Source: Romanomermis culicivorax (Eukaryota; Nematoda; Enoplea; Mermithida; Mermithidae). From it: a stretch of DNA of 64,000 nt. Where the stretch lies: contig CAWUHX010000218.1 in assembly GCA_963922205.1 (NCBI GenBank), forward strand, positions 558,001 to 622,000, read 5' to 3'. The notes below the pieces were generated by a model, which saw only the letters and a list, made by a program, of their open reading frames with translations, was not told the DNA's origin and did no database searches. This document shows positions 45,300 through 56,424 of this stretch, in pieces. The position numbers and the translations under genes were made by a program. How positions within the stretch are numbered: position 1 is the first letter of the stretch; the number at the start of each line of letters is the position of its first letter.

Positions 45300-47870
45300 T
45301 TATACAATAAAGGTCCCACATGCTGAGGACAACTAGAGGCACGGAGAATAGTGACTAATACAAAAAAACAAGATGAGAACAACAATAAAGGGCTCACCCC
45401 CACACGTACCAAATCCTTGCTACAGATGCTTCGAGGTGGTCCACTTTGCCCAGTCTGAATCGTTCTCAAAAACGAAAAACTACAGTGAAAATCCTAAAAT
45501 CACTACAACAGCTCTCCCTCCTGCAGTAGATTGCCTTAAGCGATCATTACCAGAACAAACAGACTGGCAAGGGGAGAAACTTCATCCTAACAGGCCGTCA
45601 CCAGGAGGAGTAGAAGGTTGCCCATCAGCAGCACTGATGGAGTCCTTGTAGTGTTTTGAGCTGATTTGAGGATGTGTAGGGCAAAACCTCCCGGCCCGAA
45701 TTGTCACTCTGTCCGCACCAATATACTGAAGTGCACCAGCATATTAGTCCATGTGGATGGTAGGGTGAGGGCAGCCACCACCTTTGGGAGATTGGGGGAG
45801 TGAAAATCCGACTAGTCCCAAGAAGATGAATGATGGTGAGTGATTACACGGCAGGTGATGGAAAAGGACAATCTTACAGTGGTGGAAGCCGCTCGTTGTA
45901 GAACATCTTAAAGCAGTACTGTAACAGATGGGTAATGGCTTTGTGGCAGGAAGAAAAACTAGTGAAATATAAAGTATACAAAAGAAGATTGGAATAAAAC
46001 AACTGGGCAAAAAAGAGTAAGGAAAACAAAAAAATTTACTGTACAAAAAATGGTGGAAATCAATGGTGGCAGCAGCATTGGTCCAACAGGGCAGAGCATG
46101 GGTAGTTCCAGTGATCATTGTGATTGCAATAGTGATTGTCACCATGATGGTAGCCATTATGATGATGTGAATCGTGGTGGTCCTAGCCGCTGGTTTGCAA
46201 TGGTCGCCTTCAGCTCTGCAATGCAAGGACAAAGTGCATGTGCATGTGGGAAGTGGTGACAGTGGATTGGTCCGGGGTGATGGAATGGGCTGGGGGATAA
46301 GGGTTGGCATGTCAGATGGAATACCAGCTGGTGGAAGCAGTCACTGTGGCAATAGATTCCATTGCACTGAAAGATCATGGCAGCACAACATCGGAAGTGG
46401 ATGGTTCATCTTGCTGTGATGCTGGAGGTAGATTTGGTAGAGGAGGTGGACTGTGATGGTCATAAGAAAGCTCAGTCAGCCGAAAAGTGATGTAAGGACA
46501 ACTCTTGCATGTTTTGCAGCTGGAAAAATTTGGTGTTGGGATTGATATGAAGTGGGTAAAGAGGGGTGGCAAGCAAAATCGTGTGTGGCTGGTCCGTGAT
46601 CCAGAAACAGGTGTAGTTTGGCAGCATGATTGCTTTGCATGGCAATCTCTGCGAACTTCATATCAGCATATTAGTTGTGGAATTGGCTACAGTTAAGGAG
46701 GCAGTGGCCATTGCCGAAACCCGTGGCTGCAAAATAGAGGAACCCTGCAATTTTGAAATGGTTGAGGTCGTGGCTGTAGTGGACGTAATGGCGGTCAATG
46801 GTGGCAGCATTGAGGCTGCATTCAGCAATGACACCATCATCATCGGGGCAGATAGGGATTGCATTGAAGGCGGTGGTTTGATATCTATTGGCGTAGCTGG
46901 AGATTGTGGGGCTGTGAAAATCGGTTTCAGCAGCAGATTTTTGGGCAATTCAAGCTGGCATTGAACCTCGGCATCGGGTTGGAGCAGGCTAATATATTGC
47001 ATCAAATTGGGCAGCAAGCAGCTCAAAGTGCATCAATGACCTTCTTCATAGAAACCAGTTGAGTGAACTTGGGGTGTTTGCTCGCTTTGGGTCCAGTGAA
47101 TAGGAGCATCAGTGTTTCAATCTCTATGGCAGCTGTTGTGATCATCACCTGTGCTGTGACAAGAATGGTCCTTTTCATGGCTGTGGCAATTGTCACATCA
47201 ACGGGGATCATGACAAGTGTGATGAGAATTGGAACTCTGGGATGGCAGTAATGGAGGCAGCGGCATCAAAGTTTGGTTGGCTGTAGCTTGTTTACTTGCT
47301 GTTTTCGGCGATGGTTTTTCTCATTGGTTTGTCTTTCAGCTGCGAGGTCTCCCCAGTGGTGGAGCTGGCGAGACCAGCCATTTCAGGCACTTTGCTACAG
47401 GTTTTTTGTCTATTTCATTGTTTGCGGCCTTTGACTGTTCTATCACCGGGCACATTACCACCCTCAGCACATGATGTGCTAAGCAACAGCATATATTTGG
47501 ATAGAGGTTCATCAGTTGTTCAGGTTTTGTGGGCCTTTCAGTATTCGACCTCTTCTTGCTGTGGTGTTTTGTGCTTGAGGGAATGCTCGTACGGAGCAGG
47601 CTGTTGAATCAGTTGACCATGTCTATCGAGTTGAGCAGTAGAGGTGCTGGGCTCCTGCAGTTTGTCCATGGGTATGGTCGGTGGTGGCTGAGCAGCAGTC
47701 AGCTGAGGGGCTGATTGGGGAAAAATTGGAACAGTGTGTACTGATAGTGTTGGTTCTGGGGCAACAGGCATAGCAGTGGGAGCCGACATCAAAACAGCTG
47801 AGATTGGTTCACAGAGGGCTGGTGGGTTATAGCGCCAATGGTGCTCCAGGGGCGACATTGTAAGCAGGAT
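45300..47870 (-). pseudogene. GC-richer block of decayed Pro/Ser/Thr-rich frames, origin unknown
   Basis: On the minus strand, frames at 47858-47538, 47026-46658, 46572-46375 and 46310-45744 follow one another and share Pro/Ser/Thr/Gln-rich, His-rich composition. They are separated by stops and frameshifts. On the plus strand the block is rich in GGTGG and GCAGTGG. It lacks the A/T-rich MITEs typical of the rest of the window. It could be a decayed gag-like or host low-complexity protein. I recognise no domain. Confidence 0.35.
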
Positions 47871-47879
47871 GTTAAACCC

Positions 47880-49170
47880 CTATGAAAAATATTAAAATGT
47901 ATCATATTACCATTAGATTGCAGAGCTATTCGTATAAATAATTTTTTTGGTTCTTATATTTGGACCTGGATCTTATGACAAAAGTTCCCATAATTTAAAT
48001 TGAAATATCAATTTTCATTGTTCATTGTTGCATGAAACACTTCAAGCAACAATGATCTGGTTAAAATACTAATTAATAAAGGGCTGAACCACTAAAGAAA
48101 TATTTATTAAACATAATCCTGAACTAATGAACTATCGATATGTTGGTTTCCACATCAGAGGCTGCTTGCAATAAATGAGATGATTGCGAACTTTTTATCC
48201 GAGTTTTTCAAGGAAATGAGAAATCTGCCAAAGTTTCATTCAGCATTTGATCCTCCTTTTCGATCTGGGGGATGTCCGTTGTCACACATTTTGGCGCCAA
48301 TCGCCAGATTTCTAACATGGCTTTATAGCATGTGTTTTCACGACATTACAGTTTTTTATTCTTGTTTGTTTATTATTAACATATCCATATGCATGTTTTT
48401 AGTTTTTTTTCCGTTGTAATAGTATTGGTATGTGGGTATTATTGTGCCTGGGTCATAGCCAAAAATAGAATCTTGGTGTATACAGGAATATTTAGAAAAA
48501 TGAACATAATTATAAGCAAAAGGGGCAGGATGAACAGATACAAAAATAAAGAAAAATGATTATGTTACAACAGAAAAACGAATAAAGAGGGTATGCCAAT
48601 ATAGTATGACAACCCTAAATAAGTAAAAATAAAGTTATGGCTTTAGTATCAAGCTTTGAAATCAAATTAGCAAATTCCCTCCCAAATGTGCATTCGTATT
48701 AAAACAATGATCATATGTTCGACTTTGCATTGGTACACCAATTTATAGTATGACAAAACTAAACAAGTAAATATAAAGTCATAACTTGTCCAATTGGTGT
48801 TGAACTTGCTCCAATTTAAAGCACATTAAAGCAAGTTTGGTACCAGCGCCGGCCAACGACCACCTTTTGTAGAAATAATCTTTGGAAAAATCGAGGTAGC
48901 TCAATTCACGTTTGCTGCCACCTTGGACGAAATTATTAGCGCGAGTTGGGCAAGAAATAACATACACGAAAATCTGACTTCCTGTGATTGCTATTTTCTG
49001 CTAAATCCCACTTAATTTACACTGAAAATTTGTGAGTACACTCAAATATTTGTAACTATTGATTAGCCGTACATCTGAAAGAAATTTTGGTGCTCCTGTT
49101 CTCCACTGTTTTTGAGACGAAACTCGAAAATATCAAATGTTTCCTCAATTTTAATGGTCAGAGCGGGTTC
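47880..49170. other. Region without recognised genes, upstream of the LTR element
   Basis: AT-rich. Contains two similar ATAGTATGACAA(C/A)..AAACAAGTAAA(A/T)ATAAAGT stretches (48598 and 48745), a short direct repeat. No coding sequence recognised. Confidence 0.5.
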
Positions 49171-49174
49171 GGTA

Positions 49175-49774
49175 TGTCAGGGATGGACATAGTCTATCTC
49201 AAAGTTGTGAAGAAATAGCCGAAGTCGACGCGTTTTGCGTCGACGCCGATTTGCATAGACACCGTGCATAAATATGCCGGTCGTCTATGTTTTTGGTCAT
49301 TCAGTGATTATTGTTTGTTTTTTATTGAAAGAAAAATATCGGCGGCCCAGTAGGGCATAAATTTATATTATTTGTTATTTTATTTGTGGTGGAGCACGTC
49401 CGCCTAAAATACAACGACCCTCGGCCGATCGCCTGTGGATTACTCGCAGCGGAGGGAACGCAGGTTAGACCCCGGACTTCTGGAGAGCCACCCAGCGTGC
49501 AAGTCTACATTTACAACTCAGTTCTCGGCCTGACTTCTGATTTTGCCCCTGGTTTGAAGTTACTTGAGCTCAGGGTGTTATCATTTCTTCTGCAGTTCTT
49601 CGGGACGAAAGCAGGAGATCTTTGTTGATTTAGAGACTGACCGAACTGTTGCAATCTGATTCTACCTAAGGTTTCGGCCTGATTAGGTGAATTAGCTAGT
49701 GACTGATTAGGTCTATTTTTGGTATCAAATCCTTTCTTTATATTTCTCAATCTATCCCAAGTCTCATTTCAACA
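49175..49774 (+). repeat. 5' long terminal repeat
   Basis: It starts TGTCAGGGATGGAC and ends TCTCATTTCAACA. It matches 61962-62561 with a constant offset of 12,787. It contains a perfect 8-bp stem hairpin GTCGACGC-GTTTT-GCGTCGAC at 49224-49244 and a TATA-like GCATAAATATG at about 49267. A spurious 80-codon frame inside is present in both LTRs and is not called a gene. Confidence 0.96.
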
Positions 49775-49776
49775 AG

Positions 49777-49794
49777 TGGTGGCTTCTGACTCTC
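49777..49794 (+). other. Candidate primer binding site
   Basis: TGGTGGCTTCTGACTCTC begins 2 nt after the LTR end. Retrotransposon primer sites start with TGG, pairing with a tRNA 3' CCA. I could not assign the tRNA. A donor-like CAAA|GTAACG follows at 49797-49798. Confidence 0.5.
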
Positions 49795-49872
49795 AAAGTA
49801 ACGGAAAATCAGAGGCAAACTCGAGGAGTCAAAAAACCTATTGGTTTTTATAGAGAACTGGGAGGTTACAAA

Positions 49873-52800
49873 ATGAATAAAGACAACCTAGGTGGCCTCA
49901 AGAGCTCCGGTTTGCCCCGAACACCACCGGGAAAAAAGGCCCGTGATGCAGAAAAGTTAATTGTCCTGACTTCAGCTGAAACTTCAGCTGAAGAGGACAA
50001 TTGCTCAGATCACCGGCCTTTATCGGTGGAAAATGAAGGCAATCGACCTACGACCTCGACAGCTGTCGAGAGGGAGGACGACGACGCGATATTATCGGCC
50101 AATGAAGATCAAATTTTCAAAATTCCGTCGTCGACCAACCTCCCCAAGAGAGGCGAATATTTACATCCGCCTATTATGGGACCGGCGCGTCCATTACCGA
50201 AGATGAACATTCCGGTTTTGGATCAACAGCAGCGCCGGCCAATTAATAAACCCGCCCAATTATTCGACACGTACCATCGATTATATTGGGACAATGAGCG
50301 GGAAGAACACCGCGAAATTCCTCGAAAGAGCTCACTGGAGGATAAATTGGACCAGATCATGAACAGGTTAGATGTTTATGATAGCATATTCGCCAACATT
50401 GCTAATACAGGTTCACAGAAAGCCACTAAGGCAAATGAACCGAGGCAAAGCAATGCTGGCTGTTTGGAACAAGGTGGTGCATTGAAGTTTGAGCAGGGCC
50501 AGGAAGAGTTAGCGTGGCAAAATGATGGCATCACTCTTCAGCAAGACTGTAGACGGAAAGACCAAAAGTCAAGTCTCGGTCCTAAAGAGCAGTATATGTC
50601 TCATTTGCCCACTACCTCAAAAGTGGAGCAGAGGGTGAGTAGTTGTGGTTTTGACGAAGGCCTAAAAAACCCAAGTCTGATAAATCCAACTATCTCACAG
50701 CAGAGCAGTTGTATTAGGGGAGAGACCCCAAGTGTCAGGCAGCAGGTCATGCCTACAATGATTCCGATTGATCCAGCTTTATGGGTCAATCCGGCTCAAG
50801 TAGGCCCAACTGTCTATGACATTGAAAGGGCGATCAAACCGAAATTACTGCAATCTGATATGCCAAGTAAACAGGTTCTTGCTTTTATAGTGGAGCTAGA
50901 AGGTGAGTTTCGAAAGAATACTCCCGATGAGGTGAAACTAGAAGCATTAACCCGTTTGTCAAGGGACTTGCCGAAAGAATTGGCCGAAGAGTCAACGACA
51001 TATAGGGAGGCCCGAGACAAGATTTTGAATTATTGTGCTCCAGATTGTAACCTGGACATGCTCAAACGGGATTTATTAGATATTAAGCAGGAACCCGATG
51101 AAGCAGCAACCAAATTTTTAAAAAGGGTTCGAGCACATGTGAATCTCGTTTATCAGAGTGAAACAAAAGAGTTTAAAAATAAAATAATCATTGAAACCTT
51201 TTTCTATAGGAGTTCTTTGACTTATCAATTAGAACTGCAGAAAGACATAGCAAAATTCAAAAATTGGTATGATCTTTCGCAGGCAGTCTATGAGATAGAG
51301 TTAAAGTACCGGAATGCGATTAGGACATTTGGGCCAAGAGAGCAGCCCATGATGATAAATACGGCACAAACGGAAATTGCTGAGGAGCAGCAAGCCGATG
51401 TGAATGTAATCCAAAGACCTTATGAAAGCGAACAAAAACGCAATAGGGACTTTAGAAGACCAAACACAGAAAGGCAAACTCCAATGCAATCTTCGCAAAA
51501 TCAATTGATAGATATAGCAGATGAGGAAGTACTTGAAGTACCTCCGCAGCAGGCCATAATGCCTCGGCAACAGCCTGTTGAGGAGCCAAAAAAGGACTCC
51601 CTCATGGTGGCTTTATCTAAGGAGTTTATCAAAATGGCACAATGTTATGAAGAGATTAGGAACTCGACCAAAGCTCAAGAGGAAGCCATAACTGCTTTAA
51701 CTCAGAAAGTTGATAAAGCGAAAGCGAAAAGTCAACAAGAGGTTCAGCAGCGAAAATGGTGTACTTACCACGAAAATAACACTCACAACACGATTGATTG
51801 TAGAACCTTGAATTTTTATAAAGGTCTGCAAAATCGTGGAAGGGGTGGAAATAGTGGAAGAGGCTTTGGAAGAGGAAGTCCTAGAGGAAGTTTTGGAAAT
51901 TTCCGAGGTAGAGGAAATTTCAGAGGTAATTTCAGAGGAAATTACGGAGGAAGTAGAGGAGGTTTTGGTAACGAAGGCGAAAGGGGAGCTTATCAAGTTT
52001 CGTTTCCTGATGACGAGGCGGAAAATTTGCAAGAATATGCCGAGTTTCAGGAATACGTAAAGTTGAAGAAGCTCAGGGAGCAAATGAGGTTGTTACAGGC
52101 TACCACCCAGCTGATGTTACCAGGACCAAATCTAATGGACCAACAACCAGTAATCGCAAATCAGAGTTCAAATACCCTGTTGGTTCCGCAAAAGGTAGTT
52201 AGTCCGTCGCAAGCCTCCGGGCAGACAGACCAACCGCCAAGTAGTGGTATCAATAGTGTACAGCAAGAGCCAATGATGGAGATGAAGTTGTGTGGTTTAC
52301 ATAATTGTGCCATGGAGAAAGAAGAAAATGTGCCAGAAATAGAATGCAGTGCCGAGTATGGTAGAAAGGCGACTGCAGAGGAACTGGATATGTTAGCAAA
52401 GTACCCTAGAACACAGCCATTTCACATTAAAGTAACTGTGTGTGCTACTACTGCAAAGGCACTGATTGACACGGGAGCTCAGTGTTCGGTGATGTCGGGT
52501 GATTTCTTGAAAAAATCACTTGGACTGGAGTATACAGCGTACCCTAAGATCCTAAAAGTCACTGTCGCCAATGGTAAAGTAGTTAGTGCACATGGTTACG
52601 TTCAATTTCAAATGCAATGTGATTATGGCCGTTTTCCAGTTAAAGCTATCATAATACCAGGGTCCGCAGAAGATTTGATATTGGGAACAGACTTCCTGGT
52701 GCATCCGGAAGTCAATACAGTAATAGATTTTGGAAAAGGTTCAATGACTATGATGGGTGTAAAGAAAAGTATTGATTTGCTAACATCTGATAAGAAAGCA

Positions 52801-55800
52801 ATTCCAATAGTGGGGATGCATAATCCGATGATAGCAGAATCAGTACAAGAAAATTCTATTGAAGAAGATCAATGTTCGACAATTGAGCAGCTGGAAGATC
52901 TAGTTCCAGTAGTGGCTTGTAATAGAATTTACATTCCACATGGAACAGATCAGCTAGTGAAAGCTAAATTGTGGAATAAATCCTCGGCAAATAGAATAAA
53001 TGGAATCATCGTCGAAGGAGATGATTCAGAAACGAGATTCAGAGTAGATGATACTATAGTTGATGGTTCAAAGGAGGACTTTGTATTGATGATCTCCAAT
53101 AATACGGGTTCCGGTTGCCTGATAGAACCTAATCAAGTTCTTGGCTACTGTAACTCCGTATTTCGGGGAGAATCAGGTGTATCAATTTTACAGGCAGGAA
53201 ATAGTGGAGAAAGTAGCCTAGAGGGCATTTTCGATGCCAAGGAATCAAAATTCGATGGAGTTGTGTTTCTGGAAGCATTGTACAAAATGACCTCTAAAGC
53301 TACAGTGTCAGAGGAACAGAAAGAGATGGCGATACGGCAACTCGTGAAATACCGGGATGTATTTAGCCTACCTCATGATCCTCTGACAACTACTCCCCAT
53401 CTTACGTGTAAAATTAATACAGGTGATGCTAGCCCTGTGGCGAAACATTACTACAGAGCTGCCATTGAACGTCGACCGTATATCAGACAACATGTGCAGG
53501 AAATGCTAGACAAAGGAGTCATAGAGCCATCAAGATCGCCCTGGGCGGCGCCATTATTCCTAGTAGGGAAGAAAGATGGGTCGCTCAGGCCGGTTGTTGA
53601 TTTCAGAGGCTTGAACGAGGTTACGAAGGATGATCGATATCCAATACCTAGAATGGATGATTATCTGGACTGCCTCGGGAGAGCAAAATTTTACACGACT
53701 CTTGACCTTAAGTCTGGCTATTGGCAAGTGCCAATGGAAGAAGGCAGTAAAGAAAAGACTGCTTTCCTGTGTCAAGAAGGGTTGTTTCAGTTCAAAGTAA
53801 TGCCCTTTGGACTGAAAAATGCACCAGCCGAGTTCCAGAGGATGATGGAGAGAATCCTTCATCCTCATGTGTGGAAGATATGTCTAGTTTACATAGACGA
53901 TATCATAGTGTTCTCGAATACGTTCAAGGAACACGTAGAAAATTTGAAATTGGTCCTAGATGCTCTGAGACGAGCCCAGCTTACACTTAAACCGGAAAAA
54001 TGCGAATTCCTACCAAAGAAGGTTCATTTTCTTGGTCACATTTTGGATTCTAATGGAATTTCGCCCGATCCGAAAAAAGTGCAAGCTATTAAGGAGTTTG
54101 AATTCCCGGACTCGGTCAAGCGTATGCAAAGGTTTCTCGGAATGCTCCAGTGGTGTAAAAAATTTATACCACATCTGGCAAAGCACGCAGAACCTTTGTA
54201 TAAGCTGACGGCCAAGAAAAGGAATAAATGGCTCGTCACAGAGGATCACTACAAAGCATTTAATGCTTTGAAAGAAGCACTGGTATCGGTTCCATTTCTT
54301 AGGTACCCAGTAATGGATGGCTCAGCCCAATTCATTCTACAAACCGATGCCAGTGGAACAGCACTAGGGGCTGTTCTGTATCAAGAGTCTGGAGACGATA
54401 AGTGGGTCATAGCATACAATAGCCGTGTGCTAAAAGAGGACGAGAAAAAGTGGTGCGCAACCGAAAGGGAGTGCCTCGCGATTATCTACGGCCTCAAAAT
54501 CTATCGGCACTATTTATTGGGGCAGAAAGTATTGATTAAGACAGATCACAGACCACTGTTATCAATGAAAGTCAACACTACAACAAATGACAAATTGAAA
54601 CGGTGGTATGCGATCATAAATCAATACAACCACAAGTTAGAATATGTGCCAGGTAGACAAAATGCTATGGCTGACTTTCTCTCTAGAAAGGATGAGCCAG
54701 AGGATGTGGTGAAATCACCACCGAAGTGGGAAAGTATGTTCAAGTCGGATGTTGTTTCCTCCGATGTCAAAGGAATAATAAAAGAACAACAAGAACAACA
54801 ACAAATTTCCTTGGAGGCCAAGAGGAACAACATCCCCGAAAAGAATAAATCCCACAAGGATAGAAAGGAAGAAGAGGGTGCTCGAAATAGTCCTGAGGAC
54901 GAAAGAGAGCATCCTAAAGGAGTAGAAGCGGTAGTAACCCGAAGCAAAGCTCGTGTTTCTGAAAAGGTGCAGAAAGAAAATCAGGAAACTGATAGATCTG
55001 CGATACCTAAGGAACAAGACAATGTGCAGTGGTTACACCCTAGAAAAGAAGAGGAGTTTGATAAACCAGGAACATCAGGAGGAGAAGAGATATCTATTGG
55101 CCTGATCCCAGATGACTTGATGAGCAAACTGCAAAAAGCAGACGAAAGCTTAAAGCCAATCTGGGATAGATTAGGTGCAAATAGCACCACGAAGTATCAC
55201 ACTGGGTTCTACGAAGAAAATGGTGTATTGTACAGGGAAACTGAGGCAGAAAGCGAAGACCAATTGGTCGTACCCGCAAACCTCAGGGACTCTGTACTGC
55301 ATCAGCATCATGGTGCTGTAATAATGACACACCAGGGTTTCAAAAGAACTCTGAGTGTCATGAAATTGCACTATTGGTGGCCTGGCATGGAAAAAGATGT
55401 CAGGGAATGGATAAAATACTGCGTTGTCTGTCAAATGGCAACTGCAGGAAAGCCATCCATTCCTCCGTTGATACCCATTGTGCCACAAGGTCCATTCGAC
55501 ATTGTATCTGTGGATATAGTAGGAATTTCGCCTTTGGGAGAAAGAATGCCTTATGTTATAGTTTTTCAGGACTATTTCACAAAATGGGTTGAAGCTGAAA
55601 TGATCCCAGATCAATCAGCAAATTCAGTTGTGAATGCGTTCTTAGAAGCTATAATATTTAGGCATGGAACACCAACGAAACTCCTAAGTGACAATGGATC
55701 TTGTTTTACTTCGGATTTAATGAAATCAGTTTGTCATTTATTAGAGTGTAAGAAGATCTTCACTACTGCTTACCACCCTCAGGGTAATGGTATGGTAGAG

Positions 55801-56424
55801 AGGTTCAACCAAACTCTAATAAAACAACTGAGAAAAGTAGCTATCGGTGAACCCGATAGCTGGCCAAGATATCTCAAATCAGTGGTCTTTGCCTACAATG
55901 CTACCCCACACGCAGTGACGAAGGCCTCGCCATTTGCGTTGTTACGGGGCCATGAGGCAAAGTTCGGGATGAATTTGTCAAAAGCCCTTAAAATAGTAAT
56001 GCCCATGAATTATGAGGCATACAAATTCATCCTAACAGACCACTTAACCAGGCTTTATAGTATTATTGCCGAAAATATCCAGAAAGCAGCGGAAGCTAGC
56101 AAAAGATATTTCGACAAGAAAATTAAAACCTCGGTTTTTAAAGAAAATGATTGGGTACTTCTTAAAGTTGATAAGCAAAAGAAACTAGGCTTAACTTGGG
56201 AAGGACCCTTCATTATAACTGATGTTTCCAGGTTAGAGGATAATGTCATAACAATCGCACGTTATGATAATCTTTTGCTACGGCAAAAGGTTTCAGCAAG
56301 TAGGCTGAAAATTTTTCGCTACGAGACTACACGATGGCAGAACTACGTAAAAAATCGATCGAATCGTCTTACTGTACCTTCGCATTTAGCGGAGAGTAGT
56401 GCGACGCCTGATGTAGTTTCGTAG
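49873..56424 (+). CDS. Gag-Pol polyprotein of Ty3/gypsy retrotransposon (2183 aa)
   Basis: A single uninterrupted frame encodes nucleocapsid and enzymes. Residues 1-620 are Gag-like, acidic at the start and with a capsid-like helical part. At about 629-645 there is a zinc knuckle of form C-x2-H-x4-H-x4-C (WCTYHENNTHNTIDC), a CHHC variant, followed by an RGG-rich tail to about 705. An aspartic protease follows with DTGA at about 866 and ILGTDF at about 937. Reverse transcriptase spans about 1200-1400 with LRPVVDFRGLN, PFGLKNAPAEF and catalytic YIDD near 1340. RNase H has TDAS near 1491, E near 1533 and TDHRPL near 1557. A charged Lys/Glu linker occupies about 1620-1740. Integrase has an HHCC region (about 1810-1853) and D-D35-E at about 1880, 1939 and 1976; WEGPF near the C-terminus resembles a GPY/F module. 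Gag and Pol are fused without frameshift or stop, so the ratio must be set another way. All catalytic motifs are intact. Confidence 0.95.
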   Translation: MNKDNLGGLKSSGLPRTPPGKKARDAEKLIVLTSAETSAEEDNCSDHRPLSVENEGNRPTTSTAVEREDDDAILSANEDQIFKIPSSTNLPKRGEYLHPPIMGPARPLPKMNIPVLDQQQRRPINKPAQLFDTYHRLYWDNEREEHREIPRKSSLEDKLDQIMNRLDVYDSIFANIANTGSQKATKANEPRQSNAGCLEQGGALKFEQGQEELAWQNDGITLQQDCRRKDQKSSLGPKEQYMSHLPTTSKVEQRVSSCGFDEGLKNPSLINPTISQQSSCIRGETPSVRQQVMPTMIPIDPALWVNPAQVGPTVYDIERAIKPKLLQSDMPSKQVLAFIVELEGEFRKNTPDEVKLEALTRLSRDLPKELAEESTTYREARDKILNYCAPDCNLDMLKRDLLDIKQEPDEAATKFLKRVRAHVNLVYQSETKEFKNKIIIETFFYRSSLTYQLELQKDIAKFKNWYDLSQAVYEIELKYRNAIRTFGPREQPMMINTAQTEIAEEQQADVNVIQRPYESEQKRNRDFRRPNTERQTPMQSSQNQLIDIADEEVLEVPPQQAIMPRQQPVEEPKKDSLMVALSKEFIKMAQCYEEIRNSTKAQEEAITALTQKVDKAKAKSQQEVQQRKWCTYHENNTHNTIDCRTLNFYKGLQNRGRGGNSGRGFGRGSPRGSFGNFRGRGNFRGNFRGNYGGSRGGFGNEGERGAYQVSFPDDEAENLQEYAEFQEYVKLKKLREQMRLLQATTQLMLPGPNLMDQQPVIANQSSNTLLVPQKVVSPSQASGQTDQPPSSGINSVQQEPMMEMKLCGLHNCAMEKEENVPEIECSAEYGRKATAEELDMLAKYPRTQPFHIKVTVCATTAKALIDTGAQCSVMSGDFLKKSLGLEYTAYPKILKVTVANGKVVSAHGYVQFQMQCDYGRFPVKAIIIPGSAEDLILGTDFLVHPEVNTVIDFGKGSMTMMGVKKSIDLLTSDKKAIPIVGMHNPMIAESVQENSIEEDQCSTIEQLEDLVPVVACNRIYIPHGTDQLVKAKLWNKSSANRINGIIVEGDDSETRFRVDDTIVDGSKEDFVLMISNNTGSGCLIEPNQVLGYCNSVFRGESGVSILQAGNSGESSLEGIFDAKESKFDGVVFLEALYKMTSKATVSEEQKEMAIRQLVKYRDVFSLPHDPLTTTPHLTCKINTGDASPVAKHYYRAAIERRPYIRQHVQEMLDKGVIEPSRSPWAAPLFLVGKKDGSLRPVVDFRGLNEVTKDDRYPIPRMDDYLDCLGRAKFYTTLDLKSGYWQVPMEEGSKEKTAFLCQEGLFQFKVMPFGLKNAPAEFQRMMERILHPHVWKICLVYIDDIIVFSNTFKEHVENLKLVLDALRRAQLTLKPEKCEFLPKKVHFLGHILDSNGISPDPKKVQAIKEFEFPDSVKRMQRFLGMLQWCKKFIPHLAKHAEPLYKLTAKKRNKWLVTEDHYKAFNALKEALVSVPFLRYPVMDGSAQFILQTDASGTALGAVLYQESGDDKWVIAYNSRVLKEDEKKWCATERECLAIIYGLKIYRHYLLGQKVLIKTDHRPLLSMKVNTTTNDKLKRWYAIINQYNHKLEYVPGRQNAMADFLSRKDEPEDVVKSPPKWESMFKSDVVSSDVKGIIKEQQEQQQISLEAKRNNIPEKNKSHKDRKEEEGARNSPEDEREHPKGVEAVVTRSKARVSEKVQKENQETDRSAIPKEQDNVQWLHPRKEEEFDKPGTSGGEEISIGLIPDDLMSKLQKADESLKPIWDRLGANSTTKYHTGFYEENGVLYRETEAESEDQLVVPANLRDSVLHQHHGAVIMTHQGFKRTLSVMKLHYWWPGMEKDVREWIKYCVVCQMATAGKPSIPPLIPIVPQGPFDIVSVDIVGISPLGERMPYVIVFQDYFTKWVEAEMIPDQSANSVVNAFLEAIIFRHGTPTKLLSDNGSCFTSDLMKSVCHLLECKKIFTTAYHPQGNGMVERFNQTLIKQLRKVAIGEPDSWPRYLKSVVFAYNATPHAVTKASPFALLRGHEAKFGMNLSKALKIVMPMNYEAYKFILTDHLTRLYSIIAENIQKAAEASKRYFDKKIKTSVFKENDWVLLKVDKQKKLGLTWEGPFIITDVSRLEDNVITIARYDNLLLRQKVSASRLKIFRYETTRWQNYVKNRSNRLTVPSHLAESSATPDVVS

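Noticed and set aside
49386-49628. 80-codon frame repeated identically at 62173-62415
   Set aside because: It lies wholly inside both LTRs, overlaps an opposite-strand frame and has no domain; the identity reflects LTR identity.
51697-52083. 128-codon minus-strand Ser/Thr-rich frame
   Set aside because: Shadow of the Gly/Arg-rich Gag tail on the plus strand.
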